Source: Xylanimonas protaetiae (GTDB taxonomy: Bacteria > Actinomycetota > Actinomycetes > Actinomycetales > Cellulomonadaceae). Taken from it: a stretch of DNA of 64,000 nt. The position numbers and the translations under genes are program-made. The notes below the pieces were generated by a model. The model ran no database searches, had not been told where the DNA came from, and worked only from the letters and a program-made list of their open reading frames with translations. The first letter of the stretch is position 1. Every line of letters starts with the position of its first letter. The DNA is taken from assembly GCF_004135385.1 (NCBI RefSeq), contig NZ_CP035493.1, positions 1,302,001-1,366,000 on the forward strand, read 5' to 3'. Positions 1-7,875 of this stretch are shown piece by piece.

Positions 1-657
1 GAGCGAGTCGAGCGCCGACGACGTCTGCGCGAGCGAGCGCATCTCGAGCCAGTGGCCCAGCAGCATGATCGCGACGAGGAGCGCGAGCTCCCACCAGAAG
101 TCGAGGTCGCCGTCGAGCAGGCCGAGCGTCGCGCCCCACGACGCGACGAACGCGACCGTGATCGCCATCGCGACGAGCAGCATCATCCCGGGGCGGCGGG
201 AGCGGACCTCGCCCACGGCCCCGGTGAGGAACGGGCGGCCGCCCCAGGCGTAGACGACCGTGCCGAGCACGGGGGAGACCCAGCCGAGCCACGGCCACAT
301 CGGCAGCCCGTAGCCGAGCAGGGTCGCGAACATGTGGCTCAGCAGGACCGTCGGGACCGCGAGGGCGAGGGCGATCCAGAAGAGGCGGCGGTAGAGGAGG
401 GCGTGGTGGCCGGCGTGGCCCGTGTGCCCCTCAGGGCCGGCGTGCATGTCGTGACCCGTGTGCGCGTCGTGCGCCTCGTGGTCACCGTGGTCGTGGCTCG
501 GATGGTCGGTGCGTCCGGCGGCGGAGCCTCCGTGGTCTCCGTGGCCGGTCGCCGTCGCGGCGCCGTGACCTGCGTGAACACCGTGCTCGACACCCTCGTG
601 GTTCTCATGGGGGGTCCGAGCGCGCTGGTCCGTGTGGTCGTGCCTGGTGTTCACCAT
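1..657 (-). CDS. CopB-type copper-translocating P-type ATPase, N-terminal part (runs off window)
   Basis: The first 219 residues of a heavy-metal P-type ATPase are read on the minus strand and continue past base 1. Residues 1 to about 88 form a very His-rich cytoplasmic tail (repeated HGDH, HDHGDH, HTGH), the metal-binding style of CopB/P1B-3 enzymes, which pump copper or silver out of the cell. Membrane segments follow from about residue 90 (LFWIALALAVPTVLL) and end in a typical WWELALLVAIMLLGHWLEMR helix. The ATG at 657 lies 10 bases downstream of a palindrome matching the CsoR copper-repressor operator, so copper induction is likely. The phosphorylation and ATP-binding domains are outside the window, so the metal specificity (CPH motif) cannot be checked here. 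Confidence 0.85.
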   Translation of the reverse strand, partial: MVNTRHDHTDQRARTPHENHEGVEHGVHAGHGAATATGHGDHGGSAAGRTDHPSHDHGDHEAHDAHTGHDMHAGPEGHTGHAGHHALLYRRLFWIALALAVPTVLLSHMFATLLGYGLPMWPWLGWVSPVLGTVVYAWGGRPFLTGAVGEVRSRRPGMMLLVAMAITVAFVASWGATLGLLDGDLDFWWELALLVAIMLLGHWLEMRSLAQTSSALDSL

Positions 658-666
658 GCGTCGACT

Positions 667-683
667 ATACCCCTAGGGGGTAT
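667..683. promoter_or_regulatory. CsoR-type copper operator
   Basis: ATACCCCTAGGGGGTAT is a near-perfect palindrome. Its G/C tracts flanked by ATAC/GTAT match the known CsoR operator style. It sits just upstream of the copper ATPase start at 657 (minus strand) and between the two divergent genes. The inferred role is copper-relieved repression of the ATPase. No csoR gene is seen in the window. Confidence 0.75.
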
Positions 684-742
684 CACCGGTCGATGGTCGA
701 CTTGATAACGATCTCGTCACGCCAGCGCGTCGACGGCCCCGC

Positions 743-1550
743 GTGCGATCCGTACGGTCGTTGCCTGTGACTTCCCGACCCTGCGCCCGTCACCGGGCAG
801 AGCGCACCACGCTGTCGACCCTGACCGGTGCCATCCGCACCGTCGCCGTCGACGCCAAGGGCGCCAGCCGCAGCGCCGTCGTCGTCGCCACCGCCGGTGG
901 TATCGCGATGTCGGCGATCGCGCCGGCCGCCGCCGACCCGCTGCCCCCGCCGTCGACGGCGCCGACGCGCACGCCTACGTGGAGAAGCTCGCCGACCAGG
1001 CGCGCGCCGCGCTCGAGGTCGCCCCGGCCGTCGTCGTGTCCGCCGACGCGGTCGTCGACGTCGAGCGGAAGACGGAGGACGGCGTCGTCGCGATCCAGGT
1101 GACGCCCGCCCCGCTGCCCCCGCCCCCGCGCCCCGTCCGGCGACCGCGCGAGCCGCCGCCCCGGCCGCGTCCCGCACCGCCGACCGCCCTGCCTCCCCGT
1201 CCGGCACCTGGGGTGCCGCGGCCGAGATCGCGCAGCGATACCTGGGCGTGCCGTACGTCTTCGGCAGCTCGAACCCGGCGGTCGGCCTCGACTGCTCGGG
1301 CCTGGTCGTGCACGTCTTCCGCCACCTCGGCGTGAGCCTGCCGCACCAGTCGACGCGCATCCGCGACTCCGCCCGCACCGTGCGCATCTCGCGCTCGGAG
1401 GCGCGCCCCGGCGACATCATCTGGTCGCCCGGCCACGTGTCCATCTACCTGGGCGGCGGCCGCCAGATCGAGGCCACCCGCCCCGGTGGCTGGCGGGTCC
1501 GCACCGCGAACATCTGGCAGTCCAACCCGATGTTCCTGCGGGTCGTCTGA
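743..1550 (+). pseudogene. Secreted NlpC/P60 cell-wall endopeptidase, broken by two apparent single-base losses
   Basis: The C-terminal NlpC/P60 domain is intact in one frame (about 1210-1550): catalytic Cys in LDCSGLVVHV, His in SPGHVSIYLGGG, and a closing QIEATRPGG. The signal peptide (SAVVVATAGGIAMSAIAPAAA) starts in a different frame from a GTG at 743 or 767. A middle segment (EKLADQARAALEVAPAVVV) is in the third frame. Each change equals one missing base and falls in or beside a C-run (around 950 and 1110), so an intact gene of about 269 codons is implied. NlpC/P60 proteins cut peptidoglycan stem peptides outside the membrane. The breaks may be sequencing errors. The next gene is convergent. 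Confidence 0.7.
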
Positions 1551-1583
1551 CCTTCCGGCCCTCCGCCTTCCCGGACCCGCGCC

Positions 1584-2099
1584 TCAGCGCCGGTCGCACA
1601 GCTCCACGAGCCGCGCGACCGTGTTGAGGTTGCGCGCGGTCCCCTTCGCCGCTGCCGGCACGACGAGCTTCGAGCGGCCCATCCCGTTCGGGTAGTGGAC
1701 GTAGAGCGCCCGCTCGCCGGGCCGCACCTCCTCGCCGTCGTCGGCCCGGCGGACGGTGTCGAGCACGTCCGGCGGCGGCGCCCCAGGCAGGAACACCACG
1801 GCCATCCGGTTGCCGGCCGCGTCCGGGAACGGGTTGGCCTCCAGCACGCGCCGCACCTCGTCGGGCGTGCGCACGAGCACCCCGACGGGCTTGCCGGCGT
1901 ACGCCTCCAGCGCCTCCTCGAGCGCCCGCCCGACGGCGGCCTCGCCGTCGTCGGACTCGACGACCAGGTTCCCGGACGCGATGTACGTCTCGACGCCGGT
2001 GAAGCCGGCGTCCTCGGCGAGCCGCCGCAGGTCGGCCATGGGCAGCTTCCCGGTGCCGCCGACGTTCACGGCCCGCAGCAGGACGACGTAGACGCTCAC
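1584..2099 (-). CDS. DUF1697 family protein
   Basis: A 171-residue cytoplasmic protein with the DUF1697 opening (YVVLLRAVNVGGTGKLPM), the internal TYIASGNLVVES segment, and the closing YVHYPNGMGRSKL followed by GTARNLNTV. Length and motif order are those of the family, whose biochemical role is unknown. It is transcribed away from the NlpC gene and follows the AraC-DinB regulator on the same strand after a 67-base gap, so the two may share a transcript. No membrane segment or signal peptide is present. Confidence 0.85.
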   Translation of the reverse strand: MSVYVVLLRAVNVGGTGKLPMADLRRLAEDAGFTGVETYIASGNLVVESDDGEAAVGRALEEALEAYAGKPVGVLVRTPDEVRRVLEANPFPDAAGNRMAVVFLPGAPPPDVLDTVRRADDGEEVRPGERALYVHYPNGMGRSKLVVPAAAKGTARNLNTVARLVELCDRR

Positions 2100-2166
2100 A
2101 GGAGCCTCCCTCCCCAGGCCCGGGCGGCGGACAGCCCTGGACGCCCGCCCGTCCGGCCGGCGCCCG

Positions 2167-3087
2167 TCACGCGAGCGCCTCGCCCACGTACCGCATCGGG
2201 TCGCCCCAGCCGACGCCCTCGACGCCGTGCGTCGCCAGCGCGAGCGCGACCAGCGTGCGGCGGTGGGCCGCGAACGTCAGCACGTGGGCGATCATCCCGC
2301 CGTACGTGAACAGCTCGGGCGGGTCGCACAGGGCGTCGACGAACGTCTCGTCGAGGGCGCCGCGCTCGACGACGTCGCGCACGTGCGCCAGGAACGTCGG
2401 CCCCTCGACGGCCAGCCGGTCGCGCGCCGCGAGCAGCGGCTCGTGCTCCTCGACCGACCAGTCGTAGTCGCGCGACGCCATCGCCGCGTTCCACATGCCC
2501 ATCTGCCCGACGAGCCGGGACAGCAGGCTGCGCACGGTCTGCTCGTCCTCGTCGACGTCGAGCACGATCTTCTGGTCGAGCTGGTCCTCGGTGAGCTGCC
2601 CCGCATGGCTGATCAGCTCGCCGGTCAGCCAGACGTGGTGCTCCACCATCGCGGTCAGGAGGTCCATCGCCGTCACCCTCTTGTCTGTCCTCGCCGGCAG
2701 GCGCAGGCCGCCCGGCGGATGGAAGTGGACGCCGCTCGGCGCCTCGATGCGGATCTGGCCCGGGTCGCGCCGCCACGCCGCGGGCGGCGTGCCGTAGGCC
2801 CGCGCGAACGCCCGGGTGAACGCCTCGTGCGAGGAGTACCCGGCCTCGACGGCGACGTCGATGAGCGGCGCCGTCGTCGTGAGCATCCGGAACGCCGCCC
2901 TCTCGAGCAGCACCCGGCGGCGCAGCGTCGCGGGCGGTTCGCCCGCGACACCGCGGATCATCCGGTCGAGGTGGAACCGGGAGAAGTGGAGCCTGCGCGC
3001 CCACCCGTCCCCCGACAGGTGCTCGCCGTCGTCCATCACCTCGACGAGGTGGTCGACGAACTGCGAGAACGTGTCGGTCGCGGTCAT
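2167..3087 (-). CDS. AraC-family regulator fused to a DinB-like four-helix domain
   Basis: The N-terminal ~110 residues are an AraC/XylS double helix-turn-helix (HFSRFHLDRMIRGVAGE; VAVEAGYSSHEAFTRAFARA followed by YGTPPAAWRR). Residues from about 140 onward resemble a DinB-like bundle, with possible metal-ligand histidines in MVEHHVWLTGELISHAGQL and FAAHRRTLVALAL. Known proteins of this architecture are transcriptional regulators whose bundle may sense thiols or metals. The ligand here cannot be told. ATG at 3087. Downstream lies the DUF1697 gene in the same direction. Confidence 0.85.
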   Translation of the reverse strand: MTATDTFSQFVDHLVEVMDDGEHLSGDGWARRLHFSRFHLDRMIRGVAGEPPATLRRRVLLERAAFRMLTTTAPLIDVAVEAGYSSHEAFTRAFARAYGTPPAAWRRDPGQIRIEAPSGVHFHPPGGLRLPARTDKRVTAMDLLTAMVEHHVWLTGELISHAGQLTEDQLDQKIVLDVDEDEQTVRSLLSRLVGQMGMWNAAMASRDYDWSVEEHEPLLAARDRLAVEGPTFLAHVRDVVERGALDETFVDALCDPPELFTYGGMIAHVLTFAAHRRTLVALALATHGVEGVGWGDPMRYVGEALA

Positions 3088-3174
3088 GCCTCGATCGTCG
3101 CGCCCGCGGCGCGGGCGCGCTTGATCGCGCTTGCGCGCTCGGCGTGCTCGCCCGGTGCTCGCCGCGGGGCGCGC

Positions 3175-3327
3175 TCAGCGCAGCAGCGCGGCGAGCCCGG
3201 CGGCGACGACGGCGAGACCCGACGCTGCGGCCAGCACGCCGGCGGCGACCGACTCGGTGTGGGGACGGGTGGTGGTGGTCAGGCTCGCGACCTCGCGGGG
3301 GCTGAGCCGGTGCAGGTGCGTTGTCAT
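3175..3327 (-). CDS. Small putative membrane protein (50 aa)
   Basis: A 50-residue reading frame from ATG 3327 has a polar N-terminus (MTTHLHRLSPREVASL) and one C-terminal hydrophobic helix (AAGVLAAASGLAVVAAGLAA). The frame is open further upstream, but the codons there look random, so the short version is chosen. I do not recognise the family. A single-span small membrane protein is the most that can be said. Confidence 0.4.
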   Translation of the reverse strand: MTTHLHRLSPREVASLTTTTRPHTESVAAGVLAAASGLAVVAAGLAALLR

Positions 3328-3978
3328 GTCCTCGACGCTACGGACCGGCGCCGACGACGTCGTCGGCCCTGTGGATGAACGTGCCGGCGGCGGGCTCCAC
3401 CCTGGGGATGACAGCAGATCAGCCGCACCTGTTCCAGCAGCACCTGAACCATCCAGAGAGCAGGTTCCGCCAGCTCGGCACGAGTTGCCGAGAAACACCT
3501 GGATGACCGTCGGTGCCGGCCCGTACCCTCGACCACGCAGACGACGGGCGAGCCGCTCGTCGCGACCCGAGGTCGAACGACCGCGATGCGCGCGAGCGCC
3601 GCCGACGCCCAGCCCCCGCCAGGGCTCGCGGGCCGTCCGTGCCGTGTCCCCGCCGCGACGACGTCGCCCCCGGGTCCCTCGCGTCGCGACCGTTCCGGGC
3701 GGCCCCGTCGTCTGACCAAGACCGTTTGCGCACAGGCTGTGGACGGACCGCGCCGTTCGCCGAGCATCCGGGCTGCGCACGATGCTGGACGTGAACGACG
3801 CTCTCGCCGGCGGGGGCTCCCGCGGCTACGCTCGCCCCAGGGCTCGACGTGGCCCGCCGCCCGCGCCGATCCCGGCATGGTGAACACGCCGTCGTACGTC
3901 GCCCCGTCCTCACCGCCCCATGGTGCCGACGCCGGCAACGCGGGCACCGGGGACCACGGCACCGGAACGGTGGACGCC
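3328..3978. other. Intergenic stretch, no convincing gene
   Basis: About 650 bases lie between divergently transcribed genes. All frames give low-complexity Arg/Pro/Ser translations. I see no domain, RNA gene or clear repeat. The 3' part presumably carries the promoter of the VOC gene at 3979. Confidence 0.4.
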
Positions 3979-4494
3979 ATGTCGATGACGACGGAAGACC
4001 TCAAGCGCGCCGCACGCGTGCTGCGCACCGAGCTCGGGATCACGCACTCACGGGCGCTGGAGCTCGTCGCGCACCAGCGGGGCTACAAGGACTGGAACAC
4101 GGCCGCTGCGATGTCGGAGCCCGCGGGTCTCGGTGCCCCGGTGCCCGTGCTGCGCATGTCCGACGTGGAGCGCACGCGCGAGCTCTACGTCGGCTTCCTG
4201 CGGTTCCGCGTCGTGCTCGAGCACCGCTTCGAGCCCGGCCTGCCGCTCTACCTGCGCGTCGAGCGCGACGGCACGCGCCTGGACCTGTCCGAGCACCACG
4301 GCGACGGGACCCCGGGCAGCGTGGTGTGGATCCCGGTCGCGGACGTCCGCGGCCTCCAGCGCGAGCTGCTCGCCACGGGCTACCAGCACATGCGCCCCGG
4401 CGTCGACGAGGAAGCGCCGGGCGGCCCGACGATGACGGTGGTCGACCCCAACCAGAACGTGCTGCGCTTCGCGCAGCCGACGCGGACCGCCTGA
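3979..4494 (+). CDS. VOC/glyoxalase-superfamily protein (bleomycin-resistance-like)
   Basis: A 171-residue protein. The first ~45 residues are the helical region often found before such domains (TEDLKRAARVLRTELGI, SRALELVAHQRGYKDWNTAA). A single VOC domain follows, with VPVLRMSDVERTRELYVGFL, EHRFEPGLPLYLRVER and a closing DPNQNVLRFAQP. Single-domain VOC proteins dimerise to make a binding site for antibiotics or small metabolites. No substrate can be named. The ATG at 3979 is chosen because the helical domain begins there; ATG 3985 is equally possible. Confidence 0.75.
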   Translation: MSMTTEDLKRAARVLRTELGITHSRALELVAHQRGYKDWNTAAAMSEPAGLGAPVPVLRMSDVERTRELYVGFLRFRVVLEHRFEPGLPLYLRVERDGTRLDLSEHHGDGTPGSVVWIPVADVRGLQRELLATGYQHMRPGVDEEAPGGPTMTVVDPNQNVLRFAQPTRTA

Positions 4495-4500
4495 CGGTGG

Positions 4501-4548
4501 CACGGGACACCTCCTTGATAGGATCTCCTATCAAGGAGGTGTCCCGTG
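4501..4548. promoter_or_regulatory. Perfect 23-bp inverted repeat swallowing the RBS and start of the mntA-like gene
   Basis: Two 23-base arms (4501-4523 and 4526-4548) are exact reverse complements separated by two bases. The right arm contains the AAGGAGG ribosome-binding site (4533-4539) and the GTG start (4546-4548). It can act as a DNA operator for the antitoxin's own helix-turn-helix, and, if transcribed whole, as an RNA hairpin hiding the ribosome site. Confidence 0.8.
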
Positions 4549-5076
4549 GACGATCAGGAGTCGCCTGTCGAGCGTGCGATGGCCGAGCATCTCGCCGCGA
4601 CCGCTCGTCGCGCCGACGAGCTGCGACGTGAGGCGAGCCGGTCACTGACGCTCGCAGTGCGGCAGGCGCAGTCCCTCGGCTGGACCCAGCGCAGGATCGG
4701 CAAGGCTCTCGGCCGGAGTCAGCCCGAGGTGGCCAGGCTGCTCCGCGAAGAACCTGTCGGTTCGCCGCTCGCTGGGGATCCCGCGGCTGACCGCCTCCTT
4801 TCCGTGGTCCTCCGCGACAAGCGGGACGAGATCGTGCAGGCCGCCATGCACCACGGAGCCCGGAACGTGCGGCTGTTCGGGTCGGTCGCCAGGGGCGACG
4901 ACGGCCCGGGGTCCGATGTCGACCTGTTGGTCGACCTGAACCCGGGCGTCGGCCTCTTCGCCCTGGGCGCCCTCGAGGTCGAGCTGGAGCGGATCCTCGG
5001 AAGGAAGGTCGATGTCGTGCCCGCTGGGTCGCTCCGCCCAGAGGTTGCCGCAACGGTTGAAGCGGTGCCGTTGTGA
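4546..5076 (+). CDS. MntA-like nucleotidyltransferase antitoxin with N-terminal HTH
   Basis: A 176-residue protein. Residues ~15-70 hold a helix-turn-helix (LGWTQRRIGKALGRSQPEVA). Residues ~95-176 form a minimal nucleotidyltransferase domain with the GSX10DXD signature (GSVARGDDGPGSDVDLLVDL). In type VII toxin-antitoxin pairs this enzyme AMPylates the HepT RNase toxin at its Tyr and neutralises it. The GTG start follows a strong AAGGAGG inside the palindrome. The stop overlaps the GTG of the downstream hepT remnant by four bases (GTGA), the expected operon arrangement. The antitoxin looks intact while its toxin does not. Confidence 0.8.
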   Translation: MDDQESPVERAMAEHLAATARRADELRREASRSLTLAVRQAQSLGWTQRRIGKALGRSQPEVARLLREEPVGSPLAGDPAADRLLSVVLRDKRDEIVQAAMHHGARNVRLFGSVARGDDGPGSDVDLLVDLNPGVGLFALGALEVELERILGRKVDVVPAGSLRPEVAATVEAVPL

Positions 5077-5302
5077 GCAGCGCGCGCGACCGCCGGGCCG
5101 CGCAGACCGCACTCGAGCACATCGGTCGGCTGCGATCCCATGTCGCACCCGCGAGCTGCTGTTCGGTGGTGCGTGGCCTGCGATCTGGGCGACACGGAAC
5201 CACATCGCCCACACCTATGTGTCGGTCGATCCTGCGATCATCGCCGCGACTCTCGGGGCTGACCTCGATGCGTTCGAGGAGGCGCTGCGGTCCGTCCGGT
5301 GA
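5073..5302 (+). pseudogene. HepT-like (HEPN RNase) toxin remnant, internally deleted and frameshifted
   Basis: The N-terminus (RDRRAAQTALEHIGRLRSHV) is in frame with the GTG at 5073. The C-terminus (RELLFGGAWPAIWATRNHIA, then HTYVSVDPAIIAATLG) is in another frame. It still carries the complete catalytic and AMPylation motif RX4HXY (RNHIAHTY). Only about 76 codons remain, against roughly 110-140 in the family, so the central helices are lost. This is a real deletion rather than a one-base error. The toxin should be non-functional. Confidence 0.7.
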
Positions 5303-5309
5303 GCGGCGG

Positions 5310-5460
5310 CCGTCGTCGGCGGTCGCGTGGCCTGCGAGCAGCTCCTCGCACCACCGCACGACGTCGTCGTGCCCGATGCGCTCGACGGCGGCACGGACCA
5401 GACGTCGCGGGTGGTCGTGCGGGTTGGGCGGGAGCTCGCTCGTGCGTCCAGGCTCGCAGG
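5310..5460 (-). other. Possible remnant of an unidentified minus-strand gene
   Basis: One minus-strand frame gives a protein-like stretch (PPNPHDHPRRLVRAAVERIG, then HDDVVRWCEELLAGHATADD) without a credible start or continuation. The other frames look random. It abuts the HepT deletion, so it may be debris from the same rearrangement. I do not recognise the family. Confidence 0.25.
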
Positions 5461-5523
5461 CACGGCGAGGCAGCGCCCGGTCTTGGCTTGAGCGGCATCG
5501 CAGGACACGTGTATCCCTACCTC

Positions 5524-6171
5524 ATGAGGGTGTTCGTGCACGGTGCCGGCCGTTCCGGCCGCGAGGCCTGGCCTCGCCAGTCCGACGACGACGCCGTCTT
5601 CCTCGACCTGACGACGGTGTCCACGATGGAGGAGAAGGTCGACGTCGTCGCGGCCGCGGTGCCGTCGCAGGGGTGCACGGTCGTGGCCCACTCGGCCGGG
5701 GCCGTCCCGGTGCTGCTCGCCGTCAAGGCTGGTGCCGCGATGCCCCATGCCCTCGTGCTGCTCGAACCCGCCCTGTACGACGTCGCCCGCGGGGCGGCGC
5801 CCGTCGAGGCGCACATCGCCACGATGTCGACGGCCCGCGAGCGCGCCGCGCAAGGAGACCTCCTCGGCTTCTGGACGATCGTGCGCCCGCTGATGTTCGG
5901 CGGCCCGTTCGACGTCGACCAGTGGCCCGCCGAACGTGCGACGGCCGAGCACATCGCCGCCGTCGAGCCGCCGTGGGGTCACGGGCTGGCGGCGTCGGAC
6001 ATCGACGGGACGCCGACCGTCGTCGTCACGGGCGCCTGGAACGAGGAGTACGAGGCCATCGCCGCCGCGCTCGCGTGGCGCGGCGCGCGGCACGCGCAGA
6101 TGCCAGGGCACGGGCACCGCCCGCAAGACCACCCGGACTTCGGGCAGCTGCTGGACGGCTGGATGTTCTAG
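5524..6171 (+). CDS. Alpha/beta hydrolase
   Basis: A 215-residue protein with the alpha/beta-hydrolase order: an early oxyanion HGAGRSGREAW, the nucleophile elbow VVAHSAGAVPVLL (G/A-x-S-x-G type, here HSAGA), and a late His in MPGHGHRPQDHPDF. It is soluble and has no signal peptide. The specificity is unknown (esterase, peptidase or lactonase possible). ATG 5524 begins exactly at the first beta strand (MRVFVHGAG). Its stop overlaps the stop region of the convergent HNH gene by four bases. Confidence 0.75.
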   Translation: MRVFVHGAGRSGREAWPRQSDDDAVFLDLTTVSTMEEKVDVVAAAVPSQGCTVVAHSAGAVPVLLAVKAGAAMPHALVLLEPALYDVARGAAPVEAHIATMSTARERAAQGDLLGFWTIVRPLMFGGPFDVDQWPAERATAEHIAAVEPPWGHGLAASDIDGTPTVVVTGAWNEEYEAIAAALAWRGARHAQMPGHGHRPQDHPDFGQLLDGWMF

Positions 6172-7067
6172 CGCGACGGGAGGTTGCTCATGAACGCGGC
6201 GAACCGCCACGCCAGGTGCCCCGGATCGGGTCGGTCGGACACCCTCCGGGGCAGGTGCAGGGTCCGCCCGTGCATCTCCTGGAGCCCGTGCCTGAGCATG
6301 GGTCCGTCGATCTCGTTCAGAAGGTCGACCGCGATGCGGACCTCGTAGTCGGGCGTGACGCCCAGCATGTTCTGGTCGTACGCCGCGTGGTGGATCTTGC
6401 ACAGGGCGAGGCCGTTCGACACCGTGGGCGATCCCATCTCGTGCCCGTCGGGGACGATGTGTGCGGCATCGAGCAGGGCGCCGTGCTTCAGCTGGCAGAC
6501 CGCGCACTGCGTCTCGTACGCGACCATCACCCGGGTGCGGAACGCGGGCTGATGGAGTCGCTGCTTGGCGAGCCGGAGCGCGTACTCCCGCTGCGCGGGC
6601 GCCATCTCCCGCACGTCCTTCATGAAAGTGAACGACTCGTCGAGCGCGATGACGAAGGTGCGCTCCTCGGGATAGTCGTCGACGACATAGACGGGCATGA
6701 CCGGCGTGTAGATGTTCTTCACCTCCTTGCGGAAGAGGATCAGGGGCATACCGGTCGCCATGGCGTTGCGCAGCTTCGTGTTGTCGCCGCTCCACGGGTC
6801 GCCCTTGCGGTAGGCGTAGTGAAGCAGCCCGTCGTCGGACTCGGCGTCGTCGTACGGTCCGTCCGCCGTGCTGACGATCGAGAGTGTCGACGAGAACGAC
6901 GCGGGGTTACGGATCCCTCGGCTGTAGTCGATGATCGGGAGCGGATCGCCGCCGACCTCGAACCGGAGCAGCTCCGCGCGGTGCAGGAACCCACCGTTGG
7001 CCTCGGCGCGCTCGCGCACCCACGCGATGATGCGCTTGCGCAGTTCCGCCTCGAGCGCCGTGTCCAC
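6168..7067 (-). CDS. HNH endonuclease (putative restriction-type)
   Basis: A 299-residue protein. The C-terminal third is an HNH nuclease with a zinc-type pair and catalytic histidine: TQCAVCQ, LLDAAHIVPDGHEMG, then NGLALCKIHHAAYDQ. The N-terminal ~180 residues form an uncharacterised domain (GIRNPASFSSTLSIVSTADG) like the substrate-binding halves of stand-alone type IV or HNH restriction proteins. No methyltransferase lies nearby, which fits a solitary or modification-dependent nuclease, but this is inference. ATG at 7067. Converges with the hydrolase gene. Confidence 0.75.
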   Translation of the reverse strand: MDTALEAELRKRIIAWVRERAEANGGFLHRAELLRFEVGGDPLPIIDYSRGIRNPASFSSTLSIVSTADGPYDDAESDDGLLHYAYRKGDPWSGDNTKLRNAMATGMPLILFRKEVKNIYTPVMPVYVVDDYPEERTFVIALDESFTFMKDVREMAPAQREYALRLAKQRLHQPAFRTRVMVAYETQCAVCQLKHGALLDAAHIVPDGHEMGSPTVSNGLALCKIHHAAYDQNMLGVTPDYEVRIAVDLLNEIDGPMLRHGLQEMHGRTLHLPRRVSDRPDPGHLAWRFAAFMSNLPSR

Positions 7068-7179
7068 GGCAGAAGCTCACCACGCCGCGGTGCCGTCCCG
7101 CCACATCGGCGCTGCTCGTGCCGCCCTTCGCCTCGCGTCATCGAGGGCCGCCGTGGTCCGAGCCCGTAGGCTCCTCCCC

Positions 7180-7470
7180 GTGATCCGCGAGCACGCCATC
7201 CTCCCCGTCGTCCCCGGGCGCGAGGCCGAGTTCGAGGCCGCCTTCGCCCAGGCGCGCCCGCTCGTCGAGGCCACCGACGGCTTCCTGAGGCTGTCGCTGT
7301 CCCGCTCGCTCGAGTCGCCGTCGTCGTACCTGCTGCTCGTGGAGTGGGCGTCGGTGGAGGCGCACACGGTCGGGTTCCGGGGGAGCGACCGCTACCCGCG
7401 CTGGCGGGAGCTCCTGCACCGGTTCTACGACCCGTTCCCCGTCGTCGAGCACTTCGCCGACGTCGTCTGA
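7180..7470 (+). CDS. Antibiotic biosynthesis monooxygenase (ABM)-domain protein
   Basis: A 96-residue protein of the ABM fold: an N-terminal strand with HAILPVVPGREAEFEAAFAQ, central GFLRLSLSRSLESPSSYLLL, and the closing helix LHRFYDPFPVVEHF. Members are small dimeric oxygenases or heme-binding proteins. The role here is unknown. GTG 7180 matches the family's N-terminus. Divergent from the HNH gene. Confidence 0.8.
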   Translation: MIREHAILPVVPGREAEFEAAFAQARPLVEATDGFLRLSLSRSLESPSSYLLLVEWASVEAHTVGFRGSDRYPRWRELLHRFYDPFPVVEHFADVV

Positions 7471-7504
7471 GCCACGCCACCGAACACCGTCGGTCTTCGC
7501 ATGC

Positions 7505-7690
7505 TCAGCGGGTCATGGACAGCGCAGACATGGCTACCACGTAGCCCAGGAACGCGAATGCCAGGACCCAGAAACTCGTCCTCAGTACCTTCCCGACAAC
7601 CGTCGTCCGCCATTTACCCTTCTTCCCGAACCCACCAGTCAAGTCGGGCGGTGGCGGCGGTGCTGCCATCGGGGGACGCATCATGGTCAT
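7505..7690 (-). CDS. Small single-span membrane protein (61 aa)
   Basis: A 61-residue protein with a Pro-rich start (MAAPPPPPDLTGGFGKKGKW) and one C-terminal transmembrane helix (FWVLAFAFLGYVVAMSA). ATG 7690. I do not recognise the family. Codon use looks genuine and the frame is not shadowed by a better one. Confidence 0.5.
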   Translation of the reverse strand: MTMMRPPMAAPPPPPDLTGGFGKKGKWRTTVVGKVLRTSFWVLAFAFLGYVVAMSALSMTR

Positions 7691-7875
7691 CGTCTTCTCC
7701 TCGCTGCGTTGCGGAAGTCCCTGACCACGAGCGTATCTGGGCCGAGAGAACCGGGGTCAGCCGTCGGCGCTCTTGGCGCCTGGCGAAGGCGCCCCGGACG
7801 GGTCGGACGTGACGCTCGGCCGCCCGGAGCGGTACGAGCTCTTCCGGGCGGCCGGGCACACGCTCCCGTCAGGCG

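Noticed and set aside
683-742. Possible c-di-AMP (ydaO) riboswitch before the NlpC gene
   Set aside because: The leader is only about 60 bases and lacks the expected motifs.
4040-5359. Long minus-strand open frame across the VOC, mntA-like and hepT genes
   Set aside because: Arg/Pro-rich shadow typical of high-GC DNA; the plus strand carries clear domains.
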